Virus record (IMG/VR): IMGVR_UViG_3300009154_000274
Location: 1 to 24,327 of that record
Strand: one strand, 5' to 3'
DNA length: 24,327 nt
Origin: a virus
In this document: positions 1 through 6,760 of the stretch, piece after piece
Numbering within the stretch: the first letter of the stretch is position 1
Layout of the letters: every line of letters begins with the position of its first letter
Notes under the pieces: generated by a model
Told to the model about the DNA's origin: nothing
Databases searched by the model: none
Seen by the model: the letters and a program-made list of their open reading frames with translations, nothing else
Program-made: the position numbers and the translations under genes

Positions 1-215
1 GTGTTAACGCACCCGCAGGTGGATCAGCACCAGCAACTCAAGTAGAGGATACTCCTGCTCCGGCGGCCAAAGCAACACCGACTCCTGTGAGTAGTTTTGA
101 TGATGAAGATGATACTCCTGTAGCTAGTGCTCCTGTATCTACTTCAGCACCAGCGGCAACATCTGATAAAGCACAAGACATCCTTGCGATGATTCGTGCT
201 CGTCAAAAAGCCTAA
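1..215 (+). CDS. C-terminal end of a probable gp32-like ssDNA-binding protein (partial)
   Basis: Only the last 70 codons are present, in the frame whose codons start at position 3, ending at TAA 213-215. The visible part is a low-complexity Ala/Pro/Thr linker with an acidic patch (SFDDEDD), followed by a short helix-like tail (DKAQDILAMIRARQKA). A flexible acidic C-terminal tail next to uvsX fits the ssDNA-binding protein gp32 of T4-like phages, whose acidic tail recruits replication and recombination partners. The DNA-binding core lies outside the window, so the call rests on context and composition only. Any phage protein with a disordered tail could look like this. Confidence 0.4.
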   Translation, partial: VNAPAGGSAPATQVEDTPAPAAKATPTPVSSFDDEDDTPVASAPVSTSAPAATSDKAQDILAMIRARQKA

Positions 216-228
216 GCATTAAGCCAAA

Positions 229-262
229 ATAATAGCATAAGAGGCAACTTTTATGCTATTAT
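229..262 (+). promoter_or_regulatory. 12-bp inverted repeat overlapping the likely uvsX extended -10 promoter
   Basis: ATAATAGCATAA (229-240) and TTATGCTATTAT (251-262) are perfect reverse complements around a 10-nt loop. The right arm contains TGC-TATTAT (254-262), an extended -10 element, with no good -35 at 17 bp. A start site near 269 would leave a leader of about 20 nt with AAAGGA before the uvsX ATG. There is no T-tract after the stem, so it is a poor terminator for the upstream gene. It may be an mRNA 3' end stabiliser, an operator, or both. The -10 region closely resembles that of uvsW (GTATGCTATAAT). Confidence 0.5.
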
Positions 263-288
263 ATCTACTATAACTCAAAGGAATAATA

Positions 289-1347
289 ATGGCAAAGCCA
301 TACGACTTCAGTAAATTCCGTAAGGACATTACAAAATCTATTGACGGAATGTCAATTGGATTCAACGATCCAACAGATTGGGTTAGTACAGGCAACTTTG
401 CTTTGAACTATCTTATCTCTGGAGATTTTAATAAAGGTATTCCGCTAGGCAAAGTAACAGTATTTGCTGGCGAATCTGGCGCAGGTAAGTCATACATCTG
501 CTCTGGAAATATTGTTAAGAACGCACAAGACCAGGGTATTTTTGTTGTATTAATTGATACAGAAAATGCTCTTGATGAATTATGGTTACACAACCTTGGC
601 GTCGACACAAGCGAAAGTAAATTGCTCAAACTCAACATGGCTATGATTGACGATGTAGCAAAAACTATTTCAACATTTATGCAGGACTACAAATCACTAC
701 CCGACGGTGAGCGTCCAAAAGTATTGTTTGTAGTTGACTCCTTGGGTATGTTATTAACGCCAACTGATGTCAATCAGTTTGAAGCTGGCGATATGAAAGG
801 TGACATGGGCCGTAAACCTAAGGCACTTACAGCACTAGTTCGAAACTCAGTAAACTTTTTTGGTAGTTATAATGTTGGCATGGTATGTACTAACCATACC
901 TACGCTAGTCAAGATATGTTTGACCCCGACGATAAAATCTCTGGCGGTCAAGGTTTTATTTATGCGTCAAGTATTGTTGTTGCTATGAAAAAAATGAAAC
1001 TCAAAGAAGACGAGGATGGCAACAAGATTAGTGATGTTATGGGTATTCGTGCTGGTTGTAAAGTTATGAAAACCCGTTATGCTAAACCGTTTGAAGGAAT
1101 GCAGATTAAGATTCCGTATGAAACAGGTATGAATCCGTATAGTGGTATGGTAGACTTAGCTGAAAAGCGTGGCTTACTTAAAAAAGAAGGCAACAGTTTG
1201 GCATTTGTCAGTAGCGATGGCGAAGTTATCAAACAATTCCGTAAAAAATGGGAAGCCAATGAAGATGGTTGTCTTGATAAAATTATGCTAGACTTCGGAA
1301 AACAGCAAGAAACAGTAAGTACTGATGACACACCAACGGAGGAATAA
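289..1347 (+). CDS. uvsX: UvsX, RecA-like recombinase
   Basis: This is the phage strand-exchange recombinase, which coats ssDNA with the help of UvsY and drives recombination-dependent replication and repair. The 352-aa length is close to the T4 family (about 390). Walker A is GESGAGKS at residues 61-68. The RecA-type LIDTENALD segment puts the catalytic Glu at 92. Walker B is VLFVVDS ending near residue 151. The GGQGF and KTRYAKPFEG segments further on fit the DNA-binding loop and core regions of the family. The start ATG at 289 has AAAGGA 7 nt upstream. It heads an operon: the next gene starts 2 nt after the stop and its ribosome site (GGAGG) lies inside the uvsX 3' end. Upstream is the probable gp32 gene. 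Confidence 0.95.
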   Translation: MAKPYDFSKFRKDITKSIDGMSIGFNDPTDWVSTGNFALNYLISGDFNKGIPLGKVTVFAGESGAGKSYICSGNIVKNAQDQGIFVVLIDTENALDELWLHNLGVDTSESKLLKLNMAMIDDVAKTISTFMQDYKSLPDGERPKVLFVVDSLGMLLTPTDVNQFEAGDMKGDMGRKPKALTALVRNSVNFFGSYNVGMVCTNHTYASQDMFDPDDKISGGQGFIYASSIVVAMKKMKLKEDEDGNKISDVMGIRAGCKVMKTRYAKPFEGMQIKIPYETGMNPYSGMVDLAEKRGLLKKEGNSLAFVSSDGEVIKQFRKKWEANEDGCLDKIMLDFGKQQETVSTDDTPTEE

Positions 1348-1349
1348 GA

Positions 1350-1607
1350 ATGTCAGTAGATTTAGCAAGAGAAATTTATAACGAACTAAAGCGTTTTGTA
1401 AACACAGTAGACAAAGACGAAGCTGCTGAAACACTGGTAGCAGTTTTAATCGACAACGACATCGATGCTGATGATATCAAAGACACTTTTAAGACCGAAA
1501 CAGAAGTTAAACGGGCACTTACAAGCTACCTAAAAGATCATCAAGATGACGAAGAGGAAGACGACGAAGAAGACTTTGAATACGATGACGAGGAAGACGA
1601 CTATTAA
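1350..1607 (+). CDS. Acidic 85-aa protein between uvsX and uvsY
   Basis: Unrecognised small protein. The N-terminal 60 residues look like a compact helical domain (repeated short helices with DEAAETLVAVLIDND). The last 20 residues are almost entirely Asp/Glu with a few Tyr/Phe. It starts 2 nt after uvsX with GGAGG 8 nt upstream, and its TAA overlaps the uvsY ATG by one base, so the three genes are translated together. The position suggests a role with the recombination presynaptic complex. The poly-acidic tail could mimic DNA or compete with the gp32 tail, which is inference. The gene is likely real because of its coupling and strong ribosome site. Confidence 0.8.
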   Translation: MSVDLAREIYNELKRFVNTVDKDEAAETLVAVLIDNDIDADDIKDTFKTETEVKRALTSYLKDHQDDEEEDDEEDFEYDDEEDDY

Positions 1608-2059
1608 TGTGGTATAGCCGTGTAACAGCCGACTTGAGTGCAATCCCAGATTTTATTGCACACTACGAAACTGAACTCGAACATGCTAAAATGGAATGCC
1701 GAGTAGGTGGTATGGTTGAAAAGAACATTACCAACTTACCTGGTATTACCGAACATAGATTTAATCAACTTCAAGAAATTGAAGCTGTTTTAAATTATCT
1801 TAACATTCAACTTAGAAAAATTCGTCGTAAACATTTTCAAAAATATCTCGAAGGATATGCTCGTGCTTTAACTAGTCGTGATGCGGAAAAATATGTTGAT
1901 GGAGAAGATGAAGTTATTGATTTTGAAACATTAATCAATGAAGTGGCCTTATTACGCAATCGCTACTTAGGTATTATGAAAGCAATGGAATCTAAAAACT
2001 TTATGCTAGGGCATATTGTTAGACTTAGAGCCGCCGGAATGGAAGATATACAGGTATAA
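1607..2059 (+). CDS. uvsY: UvsY, recombination mediator
   Basis: UvsY helps UvsX load onto gp32-covered ssDNA. The protein is 150 aa, near the T4 length (137). It is mostly helical and charged, with the segments LPGITEHRFNQLQEIEAVLNY, RKIRRKHFQKYLE and ALTSRDAEKYVDGEDEV, which I recognise from UvsY of aquatic T4-like phages. The basic RKIRRKHFQK helix is a good candidate for the DNA-binding surface. Its ATG (1607) overlaps the stop of the acidic gene, and a methyltransferase gene follows after one base. The uvsX-uvsY linkage supports the call. Confidence 0.9.
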   Translation: MWYSRVTADLSAIPDFIAHYETELEHAKMECRVGGMVEKNITNLPGITEHRFNQLQEIEAVLNYLNIQLRKIRRKHFQKYLEGYARALTSRDAEKYVDGEDEVIDFETLINEVALLRNRYLGIMKAMESKNFMLGHIVRLRAAGMEDIQV

Positions 2060-2060
2060 C

Positions 2061-2813
2061 ATGTTTAAAAACGCAGACGAATCGCATCAACATAGTTTAC
2101 AAATTCTTAATCAGTTAGGAAACTATGAAGATTTTATGTTATCAATTAAAAATCTTGCCGATATAGGATGTGGATCTGGTAAAGATTTAGAATGGTGGGC
2201 CACCCGTACAGCTAGTGATGATCGAGCTACCCCACTTAATATCTCGTGTCAAGGTATAGATATTATGGATAGTTTAGCAGTGGCTAAAAAATATCCTAAT
2301 ATTACATACCAACGAGCAGACTTTGAAACTACACTGCATACGCCTCCGGATAAATTTGATGTACTTTGGTGTCATGATACTTTTCAATATGCCGTTAATC
2401 CAATTCAAACATTAATTAATTGGAGAACTATCACTAGCAATGGTGCTATGTTAGCCTTAGCTGTTCCGCAAACTACTAATGTACGTCACAAAGATTTAGA
2501 TTTTAGTCAGAAAGATGGCTGCTATTATCACCATACTATAGTCAGTCTTATTCATATGTTGGCCTTAACAGGGTGGGATTGTCGTGCTGGATTCTTTAAA
2601 GTAGATCCAATTGATAACTGGATTTATGCTGTAGTATATAAAAGCAATCAAGAGCCTAGAGATCTTAAAACTACTCGCTGGTATGATTTGGCTGACGCAA
2701 AATTATTGCCTGATTCTGCCGAAAAATCAGTTATGGCCCGGGGCTTTTTACACCAACGAGATTTAGTATTGCCCTGGTTGGATAAGAGTTTACAGTGGCT
2801 CGGAGCCCAATGA
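2061..2813 (+). CDS. Class I SAM-dependent methyltransferase
   Basis: A 250-aa Rossmann-type methyltransferase. Motif I is LADIGCGSGKD at residues 32-42. The acidic strand-2 motif is GIDIMD (65-70), and a post-motif segment reads VLWCHDTFQY (101-110). This arrangement is typical of small-molecule or protein/RNA methyltransferases. There is no DPPY/NPPY motif of DNA adenine or N4-cytosine enzymes and no PC motif of m5C enzymes. The substrate is unknown. I chose the ATG at 2061, one base after the uvsY stop; an upstream in-frame start at 2016 would lie 44 nt inside uvsY. It is the last gene before a terminator at 2834, so it belongs to the uvsX operon. Confidence 0.85.
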   Translation: MFKNADESHQHSLQILNQLGNYEDFMLSIKNLADIGCGSGKDLEWWATRTASDDRATPLNISCQGIDIMDSLAVAKKYPNITYQRADFETTLHTPPDKFDVLWCHDTFQYAVNPIQTLINWRTITSNGAMLALAVPQTTNVRHKDLDFSQKDGCYYHHTIVSLIHMLALTGWDCRAGFFKVDPIDNWIYAVVYKSNQEPRDLKTTRWYDLADAKLLPDSAEKSVMARGFLHQRDLVLPWLDKSLQWLGAQ

Positions 2814-2833
2814 TAAGTTAGTACTCACTTACA

Positions 2834-2860
2834 AACCCCTAAACACAGGGGTTTTATTTT
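2834..2860 (+). terminator. Rho-independent terminator of the uvsX operon
   Basis: AACCCCT (2834-2840) pairs with AGGGGTT (2847-2853) around a 6-nt loop and is followed by TTTATTTT. It lies 20 bp after the methyltransferase stop and just before a new promoter. Confidence 0.85.
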
Positions 2861-2862
2861 GG

Positions 2863-2891
2863 TTGACAACAAATTTATATTTTGCTATACT
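2863..2891 (+). promoter_or_regulatory. Sigma70-type promoter for the 56-aa gene
   Basis: TTGACA (2863-2868), a 17-bp spacer and TATACT (2886-2891) with TGC just before it (extended -10). The predicted start near 2898 leaves a leader of about 22 nt to the ATG at 2920. Confidence 0.85.
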
Positions 2892-2919
2892 CGTATTATA
2901 GTAACAAAAATAATTAAAC

Positions 2920-3090
2920 ATGAACGAAATTTATAACGTAACTTATTCAGCGTATCACCCAGGTAGTACTGAAGTGATTAGTGAAGGCACTATGCCAATT
3001 CATGCTACTTCATTTTATCTAGCCGAACAAACTGTTAAGGTTATGTTTTCGGGCGCAGAAGTTATTATTCGCTATACAAATAAACAGTAG
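2920..3090 (+). CDS. Small 56-aa protein, own promoter
   Basis: A short ORF reading MNEIYNVTYSAYHPGSTEV... and ending ...IIRYTNKQ at TAG 3088-3090. It has no cysteine, signal peptide or membrane segment. The alternation of hydrophobic and polar residues suggests a small beta-rich fold. It sits alone between a terminator with a strong promoter upstream and a second strong promoter that begins directly after its stop codon. That placement is the main evidence that it is a gene. The ribosome site is weak (no clear GGAG), so translation may be modest. Function not recognised; its position and promoter suggest an early host-takeover protein. Confidence 0.65.
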   Translation: MNEIYNVTYSAYHPGSTEVISEGTMPIHATSFYLAEQTVKVMFSGAEVIIRYTNKQ

Positions 3091-3119
3091 TTGACAATTA
3101 AATCGTTATACCATATAAT
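3091..3119 (+). promoter_or_regulatory. Consensus sigma70 promoter for the AAA+ ATPase gene
   Basis: TTGACA (3091-3096), 17 bp, TATAAT (3114-3119): an exact match to both boxes at the ideal spacing. The -35 box begins directly after the TAG stop of the 56-aa gene. A leader of about 28 nt carries AAGGAG before the ATG at 3154. Confidence 0.9.
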
Positions 3120-3153
3120 AGTATTATTAACAATATAGTTAAGGAGCTAAAAG

Positions 3154-4179
3154 ATGTCTACAATTTTAATTAAAAATGGTGTATATCGTAATCAACCTGT
3201 AAACAATGTTTCATTTACATTAGTTAAAGGTTATCAAACTGGAGCCAAAGGAGGCTATGTGACTGTAAAATCTGAAGGCTTTTTTGGTGAAGAATACGAC
3301 GATGTTCGTATTAAAGTAAGTTCAATTGAAGACTTAGAGTTTGTAACTGAATCTGTTCCTGTTGGTGAATTTGTTGCGCCAATTGTAACCAAACCTGCTA
3401 CAGAATCGGATGATGAAGTTATGGATCGTATTGAACAACGATTTGAAATTTTACATCAAATGACTCGTGCTACAATTTCAGGAGATGTCCGAGCTATGAT
3501 TGTAGTTGGCCCTCCAGGAGTAGGTAAGTCATACGGTGTAGAATTTGAACTTGAGAAGTCAGGATTATTTGACAAAATCTCAGGTAAAAAAATTAAGTAT
3601 GAAGTAGTCAAAGGGGCGATGACTCCAATTGGTTTATACTGTACTTTATATCGCCACAGTGACGCTAACAACGTTTTGGTATTTGACGATTGTGACTCTG
3701 TGTTCCAAGATGAATTGGCGCTAAACATTCTTAAAGCCGCATTGGACTCTGGCAAGAAGCGTAAAATTCACTGGAATTCAGATAGTGCTATGTTGCGCCG
3801 CGAGGGTGTTCCAGATATGTTTGACTTCAAAGGTGGTTGTATTTTTATTACCAACTTAAAGTTTGACAATCTTAAATCTAAGAAAATGCAGGACCATTTA
3901 GAAGCATTACAAAGTCGTTGTCACTTTTTGGACTTGACATTGAATACAATGCGTGACAAGTTTTTGCGTATTAAACAAATTTTCCGCCAAGGTCAGTTGT
4001 TTAAGGATTATGATTTTAGTCCAGAGCAAGGTGAAGAAATCCTAGCATTTATGGATACCAATAAAGATAAATTGCGTGAAATGTCCTTGCGTATGGCTCT
4101 TAAATTGGCAGACTTAACCAAAGTATCGCAAGAAAATTGGAAGGCTTTGGCGGCTAGTACTTGTATGAAGAATAGCTAA
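3154..4179 (+). CDS. AAA+ ATPase of unknown role
   Basis: A 341-aa protein. Residues 1-75 form a separate N-terminal domain rich in Gly/Val (KGYQTGAKGGYVTV), possibly an OB- or SH3-like adaptor. The AAA+ core follows: Walker A GPPGVGKS (119-126), Walker B LVFDDCD (175-181), sensor-1 Asn in FITNL (about 234) and a candidate arginine finger in QSRCHF (about 255). It lacks the sequence features expected of clamp-loader gp44 and is not a DnaB- or RecA-type protein. ATP-driven remodelling of a protein or nucleic-acid partner is the safe statement. It is a single-gene unit between a consensus promoter and double terminators, with AAGGAG 9 nt before the ATG. Confidence 0.85.
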   Translation: MSTILIKNGVYRNQPVNNVSFTLVKGYQTGAKGGYVTVKSEGFFGEEYDDVRIKVSSIEDLEFVTESVPVGEFVAPIVTKPATESDDEVMDRIEQRFEILHQMTRATISGDVRAMIVVGPPGVGKSYGVEFELEKSGLFDKISGKKIKYEVVKGAMTPIGLYCTLYRHSDANNVLVFDDCDSVFQDELALNILKAALDSGKKRKIHWNSDSAMLRREGVPDMFDFKGGCIFITNLKFDNLKSKKMQDHLEALQSRCHFLDLTLNTMRDKFLRIKQIFRQGQLFKDYDFSPEQGEEILAFMDTNKDKLREMSLRMALKLADLTKVSQENWKALAASTCMKNS

Positions 4180-4225
4180 AAATTTTACTTACTTTATAAC
4201 TCAAGGTAAGTACAAGGTAGCTCCT

Positions 4226-4250
4226 GGGCTAGGAAACTAGCCCGTTTTAT
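4226..4250 (+). terminator. Terminator 1 after the AAA+ gene (GAAA tetraloop)
   Basis: GGGCTAG (4226-4232), loop GAAA, CTAGCCC (4237-4243), then GTTTTAT. Its 3' tail is also the left arm of an alternative hairpin (4242-4250 with 4260-4268). Confidence 0.75.
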
Positions 4251-4281
4251 CAGGCACCCATAAAACGGTGCCTGTTTTTTT
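4251..4281 (+). terminator. Terminator 2, strong T-tract
   Basis: CAGGCACC (4251-4258) pairs with GGTGCCTG (4267-4274) around 8 nt, followed by seven T (4275-4281). It isolates uvsW from upstream transcription. Confidence 0.85.
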
Positions 4282-4288
4282 GCTCTTT

Positions 4289-4309
4289 GCATACTAAGTA
4301 TGCTATAAT
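4289..4309 (+). promoter_or_regulatory. uvsW extended -10 promoter with palindromic operator-like site
   Basis: TGC-TATAAT (4301-4309) is a perfect extended -10 box. Directly upstream and overlapping its TGC is the dyad GCATACT-A-AGTATGC (4289-4303). No TTGACA-like box is found 17 bp upstream. The predicted start near 4316 is only about 2 nt before the ATG at 4318, so the mRNA would be essentially leaderless. Confidence 0.65.
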
Positions 4310-4317
4310 AAGTGATA

Positions 4318-5775
4318 ATGCGAACAGCTATAATAACAATCCGTGATGAGGTTAATATCAAAATAGAAGGTCTGGAATTGGATGCCAGACGGAAACTAGT
4401 AAACACATTTAAGTATGATGTGCCTGGTGCTAGATATTTGCCCGCAGTTAGACTGGGACGATGGGACGGCAAAGTTTCCTATTTTCAATTGGGTGGGTCA
4501 ACTTATGTAAACTTACTTCCTGAAATTATTCCTATACTGGATAGTTATAACTATGATATTGAGCTCAATGATCTTCGTGATTATTCTACTAATTTTGATT
4601 TTGAACGAGTAACCGAAGAAACCTTTAGTCATATTAATTGGGGCAAAGATCATCCTATGGAGGGCCAGCCAATTAAATTGCGCGACTATCAAGTTGAAAT
4701 TATCAATAACTTTTTAGAAAATCCGCAAAGCATACAGGAAATCGCCACAGGCGCAGGTAAAACAATTATGACCGCGGCACTAAGTCAACGATGCGAAGCT
4801 CACGGCAGGACCATTGTAATTGTACCTAATAAAAGTTTAGTAACACAAACAGAAAAAGATTATCGTGGCTTAGGTTTAGATGTTGGAGTTTACTTTGGAG
4901 ATAGAAAAGAGTGGGGCAAGAAACATACTATTTGTACTTGGCAATCTCTAAACATACTTCTTAAAAATACTAAAAATGGAGCAGATGTTACAATACATGA
5001 CTTTATCGAAGATGTGGTTTGTATTATGGTCGACGAAGTACATATGGCCAAAGCTGATGCTTTAAAAACATTACTCACAGGAGTAATGAGTCGAATTCCT
5101 ATTCGCTGGGGTCTAACTGGAACTGTGCCTAAAGAGCCATATGAGTTTCAGGCATTGAAGTGTAGTTTAGGCCCGGTTATCAATCAACTATCAGCCAGTG
5201 AACTTCAAGATCGCGGAGTACTAGCACAATGTCATGTTAATATTGTACAATTAATTGACCATGCTGAGTTTTCTAATTATCAATCTGAACTTAAATTTTT
5301 ACTAGAAGAACCCGATAGACTTGATACCATAGCACAATTAGTTGACAAAGTTAATGCCACAGGCAATACATTGGTATTAGTGGATCGTGTAGCAGCAGGA
5401 CACGCTATTGTAGAAAGACTAGGAGACAAAGCAGTATTTGTCAGCGGAGCAACTAAAGGAACTAAACGAGATGAAGAATACGCAGAAGTGGCAACAGCTA
5501 CTGGAAAAGTTATTGTTGCTACTTATGGTGTCGCTGCTGTGGGGATTAACATACCTCGTATTTTCAATCTTGTTCTTGTGGAGCCAGGCAAAAGTTTCGT
5601 CCGTGTCATACAAAGTATTGGTCGTGGCATCAGGAAAGCTGAGGATAAAGACTTCGTCCAAATCTGGGACGTGACTAGCACTTGTAAATTTGCCAAAAGA
5701 CACCTAACCAAACGCAAACAGTTCTACAAAGAAGCAAACTACCCATTTACTCAAGAAAAATTAGAGTGGAAATAG
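4318..5775 (+). CDS. uvsW: UvsW, SF2 RNA/DNA helicase
   Basis: UvsW unwinds R-loops and branched DNA and, in T4, turns origin-dependent into recombination-dependent replication. The protein is 485 aa (T4 503). The N-terminal 110 residues match the UvsW DNA-binding domain. The helicase core has RDYQ (122-125), Walker A ATGAGKT (143-149), DEVH (239-242), GLTGT (265-269) and motif VI QSIGRGIRK (432-440). I chose the ATG at 4318; a GTG two codons earlier (4312) is possible but lies at or before the predicted transcription start. No ribosome site is visible, consistent with a leaderless message. Confidence 0.95.
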   Translation: MRTAIITIRDEVNIKIEGLELDARRKLVNTFKYDVPGARYLPAVRLGRWDGKVSYFQLGGSTYVNLLPEIIPILDSYNYDIELNDLRDYSTNFDFERVTEETFSHINWGKDHPMEGQPIKLRDYQVEIINNFLENPQSIQEIATGAGKTIMTAALSQRCEAHGRTIVIVPNKSLVTQTEKDYRGLGLDVGVYFGDRKEWGKKHTICTWQSLNILLKNTKNGADVTIHDFIEDVVCIMVDEVHMAKADALKTLLTGVMSRIPIRWGLTGTVPKEPYEFQALKCSLGPVINQLSASELQDRGVLAQCHVNIVQLIDHAEFSNYQSELKFLLEEPDRLDTIAQLVDKVNATGNTLVLVDRVAAGHAIVERLGDKAVFVSGATKGTKRDEEYAEVATATGKVIVATYGVAAVGINIPRIFNLVLVEPGKSFVRVIQSIGRGIRKAEDKDFVQIWDVTSTCKFAKRHLTKRKQFYKEANYPFTQEKLEWK

Positions 5776-5803
5776 TTGACAAACCCAAATATGATGTTAC
5801 AAT
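5776..5803 (+). promoter_or_regulatory. Sigma70 promoter for the 5810 operon, leaderless spacing
   Basis: TTGACA (5776-5781), 16-bp spacer, TACAAT (5798-5803). The -35 box follows the uvsW TAG stop directly. The predicted start coincides with the ATG at 5810. Confidence 0.75.
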
Positions 5804-5809
5804 AATACT

Positions 5810-6310
5810 ATGCGAATATTAACTTTAGACAACGAACCATACGACTTAGATCATCTTCCCGAAGAAATAGATGATATGCGATTTAGTATTTTAGATAACT
5901 CCAATCCACAAGATCCAGATTATCACTACATTCCATTAATCTTTTTAGAAAGTTTTAATGCTCCTGCGTTAGTGTTAAAAATTGGTGAACATAAAGTTCG
6001 TATGCCTGTTGATTGGCAACTATTAATCGGTGAACCAGACTTTGGTGACTTAGAAGTTATACCATTATCAGCACTTAATGATCGCGGGTTTAAAGCATTT
6101 CAGTTTAATCCAATCACAAGTTTTAGACCAAGTTTTCTTGATGTAGAAATTTTAGATGTGTATCAGGATGTAGCGTGGTATGCCCCTAAACTTAAAAACG
6201 GACAGATGTTATGTGTTCCTTTAAGTGACGGCAAAGAACCGGAATGTGTATATTTTGTCAAAGATATCAGTCGTACTTGCGAAGTAGTAGATTATAATAA
6301 GGCATTTTAA
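5810..6310 (+). CDS. Conserved phage protein of 166 aa, unknown function
   Basis: No known domain is recognised. The sequence is rich in Asp, Pro and aromatic residues, with segments such as MPVDWQLLIGEPDFGDLEV, LNDRGFKAFQFNP and SFRPSFLDVEILDVYQDV. These look like a well-packed beta-rich fold, and I believe they resemble a protein found near replication genes in aquatic T4-like phages (memory, not checked). There are no membrane segments. It is the first gene of a five-gene coupled operon that includes a clamp-loader-like subunit, so a replication-related accessory role is plausible. There is no ribosome site; the promoter is placed so that translation probably starts at the very 5' end of the mRNA. 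Confidence 0.85.
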   Translation: MRILTLDNEPYDLDHLPEEIDDMRFSILDNSNPQDPDYHYIPLIFLESFNAPALVLKIGEHKVRMPVDWQLLIGEPDFGDLEVIPLSALNDRGFKAFQFNPITSFRPSFLDVEILDVYQDVAWYAPKLKNGQMLCVPLSDGKEPECVYFVKDISRTCEVVDYNKAF

Positions 6311-6313
6311 TTC

Positions 6314-6760
6314 ATGGACAAATTAAGCATCAGCAACGAAATGACACAGTTTGATCGTAAGAATCGAGACTTTTACGACAGCTTGACTGACGAAGAGCGT
6401 AAAAAGTTTTCTACATTTCTAATGATTAGATATGGTAGTAGTGTAAGTGGTGGCAGAGATTTACAGGAATTTTATCTTATTTCTGCTAACGAAAGACTTA
6501 ATAAGAATTTCTTCTCCTTACACAAGCATCCTAAACTACAATGGCTAATGGCAACAACTGTAAGTCCTGGTATGGGAACATTTAGGCATAATTGGATAGC
6601 AACAAAGAAAAAAGAACCCAGCTCAAGTAGTATTAAAAAACAAATAGCGGAATGGTACCCACAATTAAAAAACGATGAAGTAGAGCTAATGGCAAGAATT
6701 AATACTAAAAAAGAGATAGACGCACATATGAAACAATTAGGACAGGAGAGTAAAAAATGA
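6314..6760 (+). CDS. 62: Clamp-loader small-subunit-like protein (gp62-like)
   Basis: A 148-aa helical, basic protein. The middle (about residues 55-100) follows the pattern of gp62 of aquatic T4-like phages: a segment ending in LISANERLNKNF, a short FSLHKHPKLQW stretch, then a loop with basic residues before another helix, and a C-terminal KKQIAEWYP...ARINTKKEIDAHMKQLG tail. In T4, gp62 joins four gp44 ATPases to load the sliding clamp gp45. Neither gp44 nor gp45 is in this window. The gene follows the 5810 gene by 3 nt and overlaps the next by 4 nt (ATGA). Identity is based on pattern similarity only. Confidence 0.55.
   Translation: MDKLSISNEMTQFDRKNRDFYDSLTDEERKKFSTFLMIRYGSSVSGGRDLQEFYLISANERLNKNFFSLHKHPKLQWLMATTVSPGMGTFRHNWIATKKKEPSSSSIKKQIAEWYPQLKNDEVELMARINTKKEIDAHMKQLGQESKK

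Noticed and set aside
2016-2060. Upstream start of the methyltransferase
   Set aside because: It would overlap uvsY by 44 nt. The ATG at 2061, one base after the uvsY stop, gives a normal N-terminus.
3154-4179. Clamp-loader large subunit gp44
   Set aside because: The Walker motifs fit AAA+ in general, but the long N-terminal domain and the lack of the usual RFC-type motif order around the Walker boxes argue against it.
5438-5717. Overlapping ORFs in other frames of uvsW
   Set aside because: uvsW motifs V and VI are continuous in the main frame here, so these are shadows.
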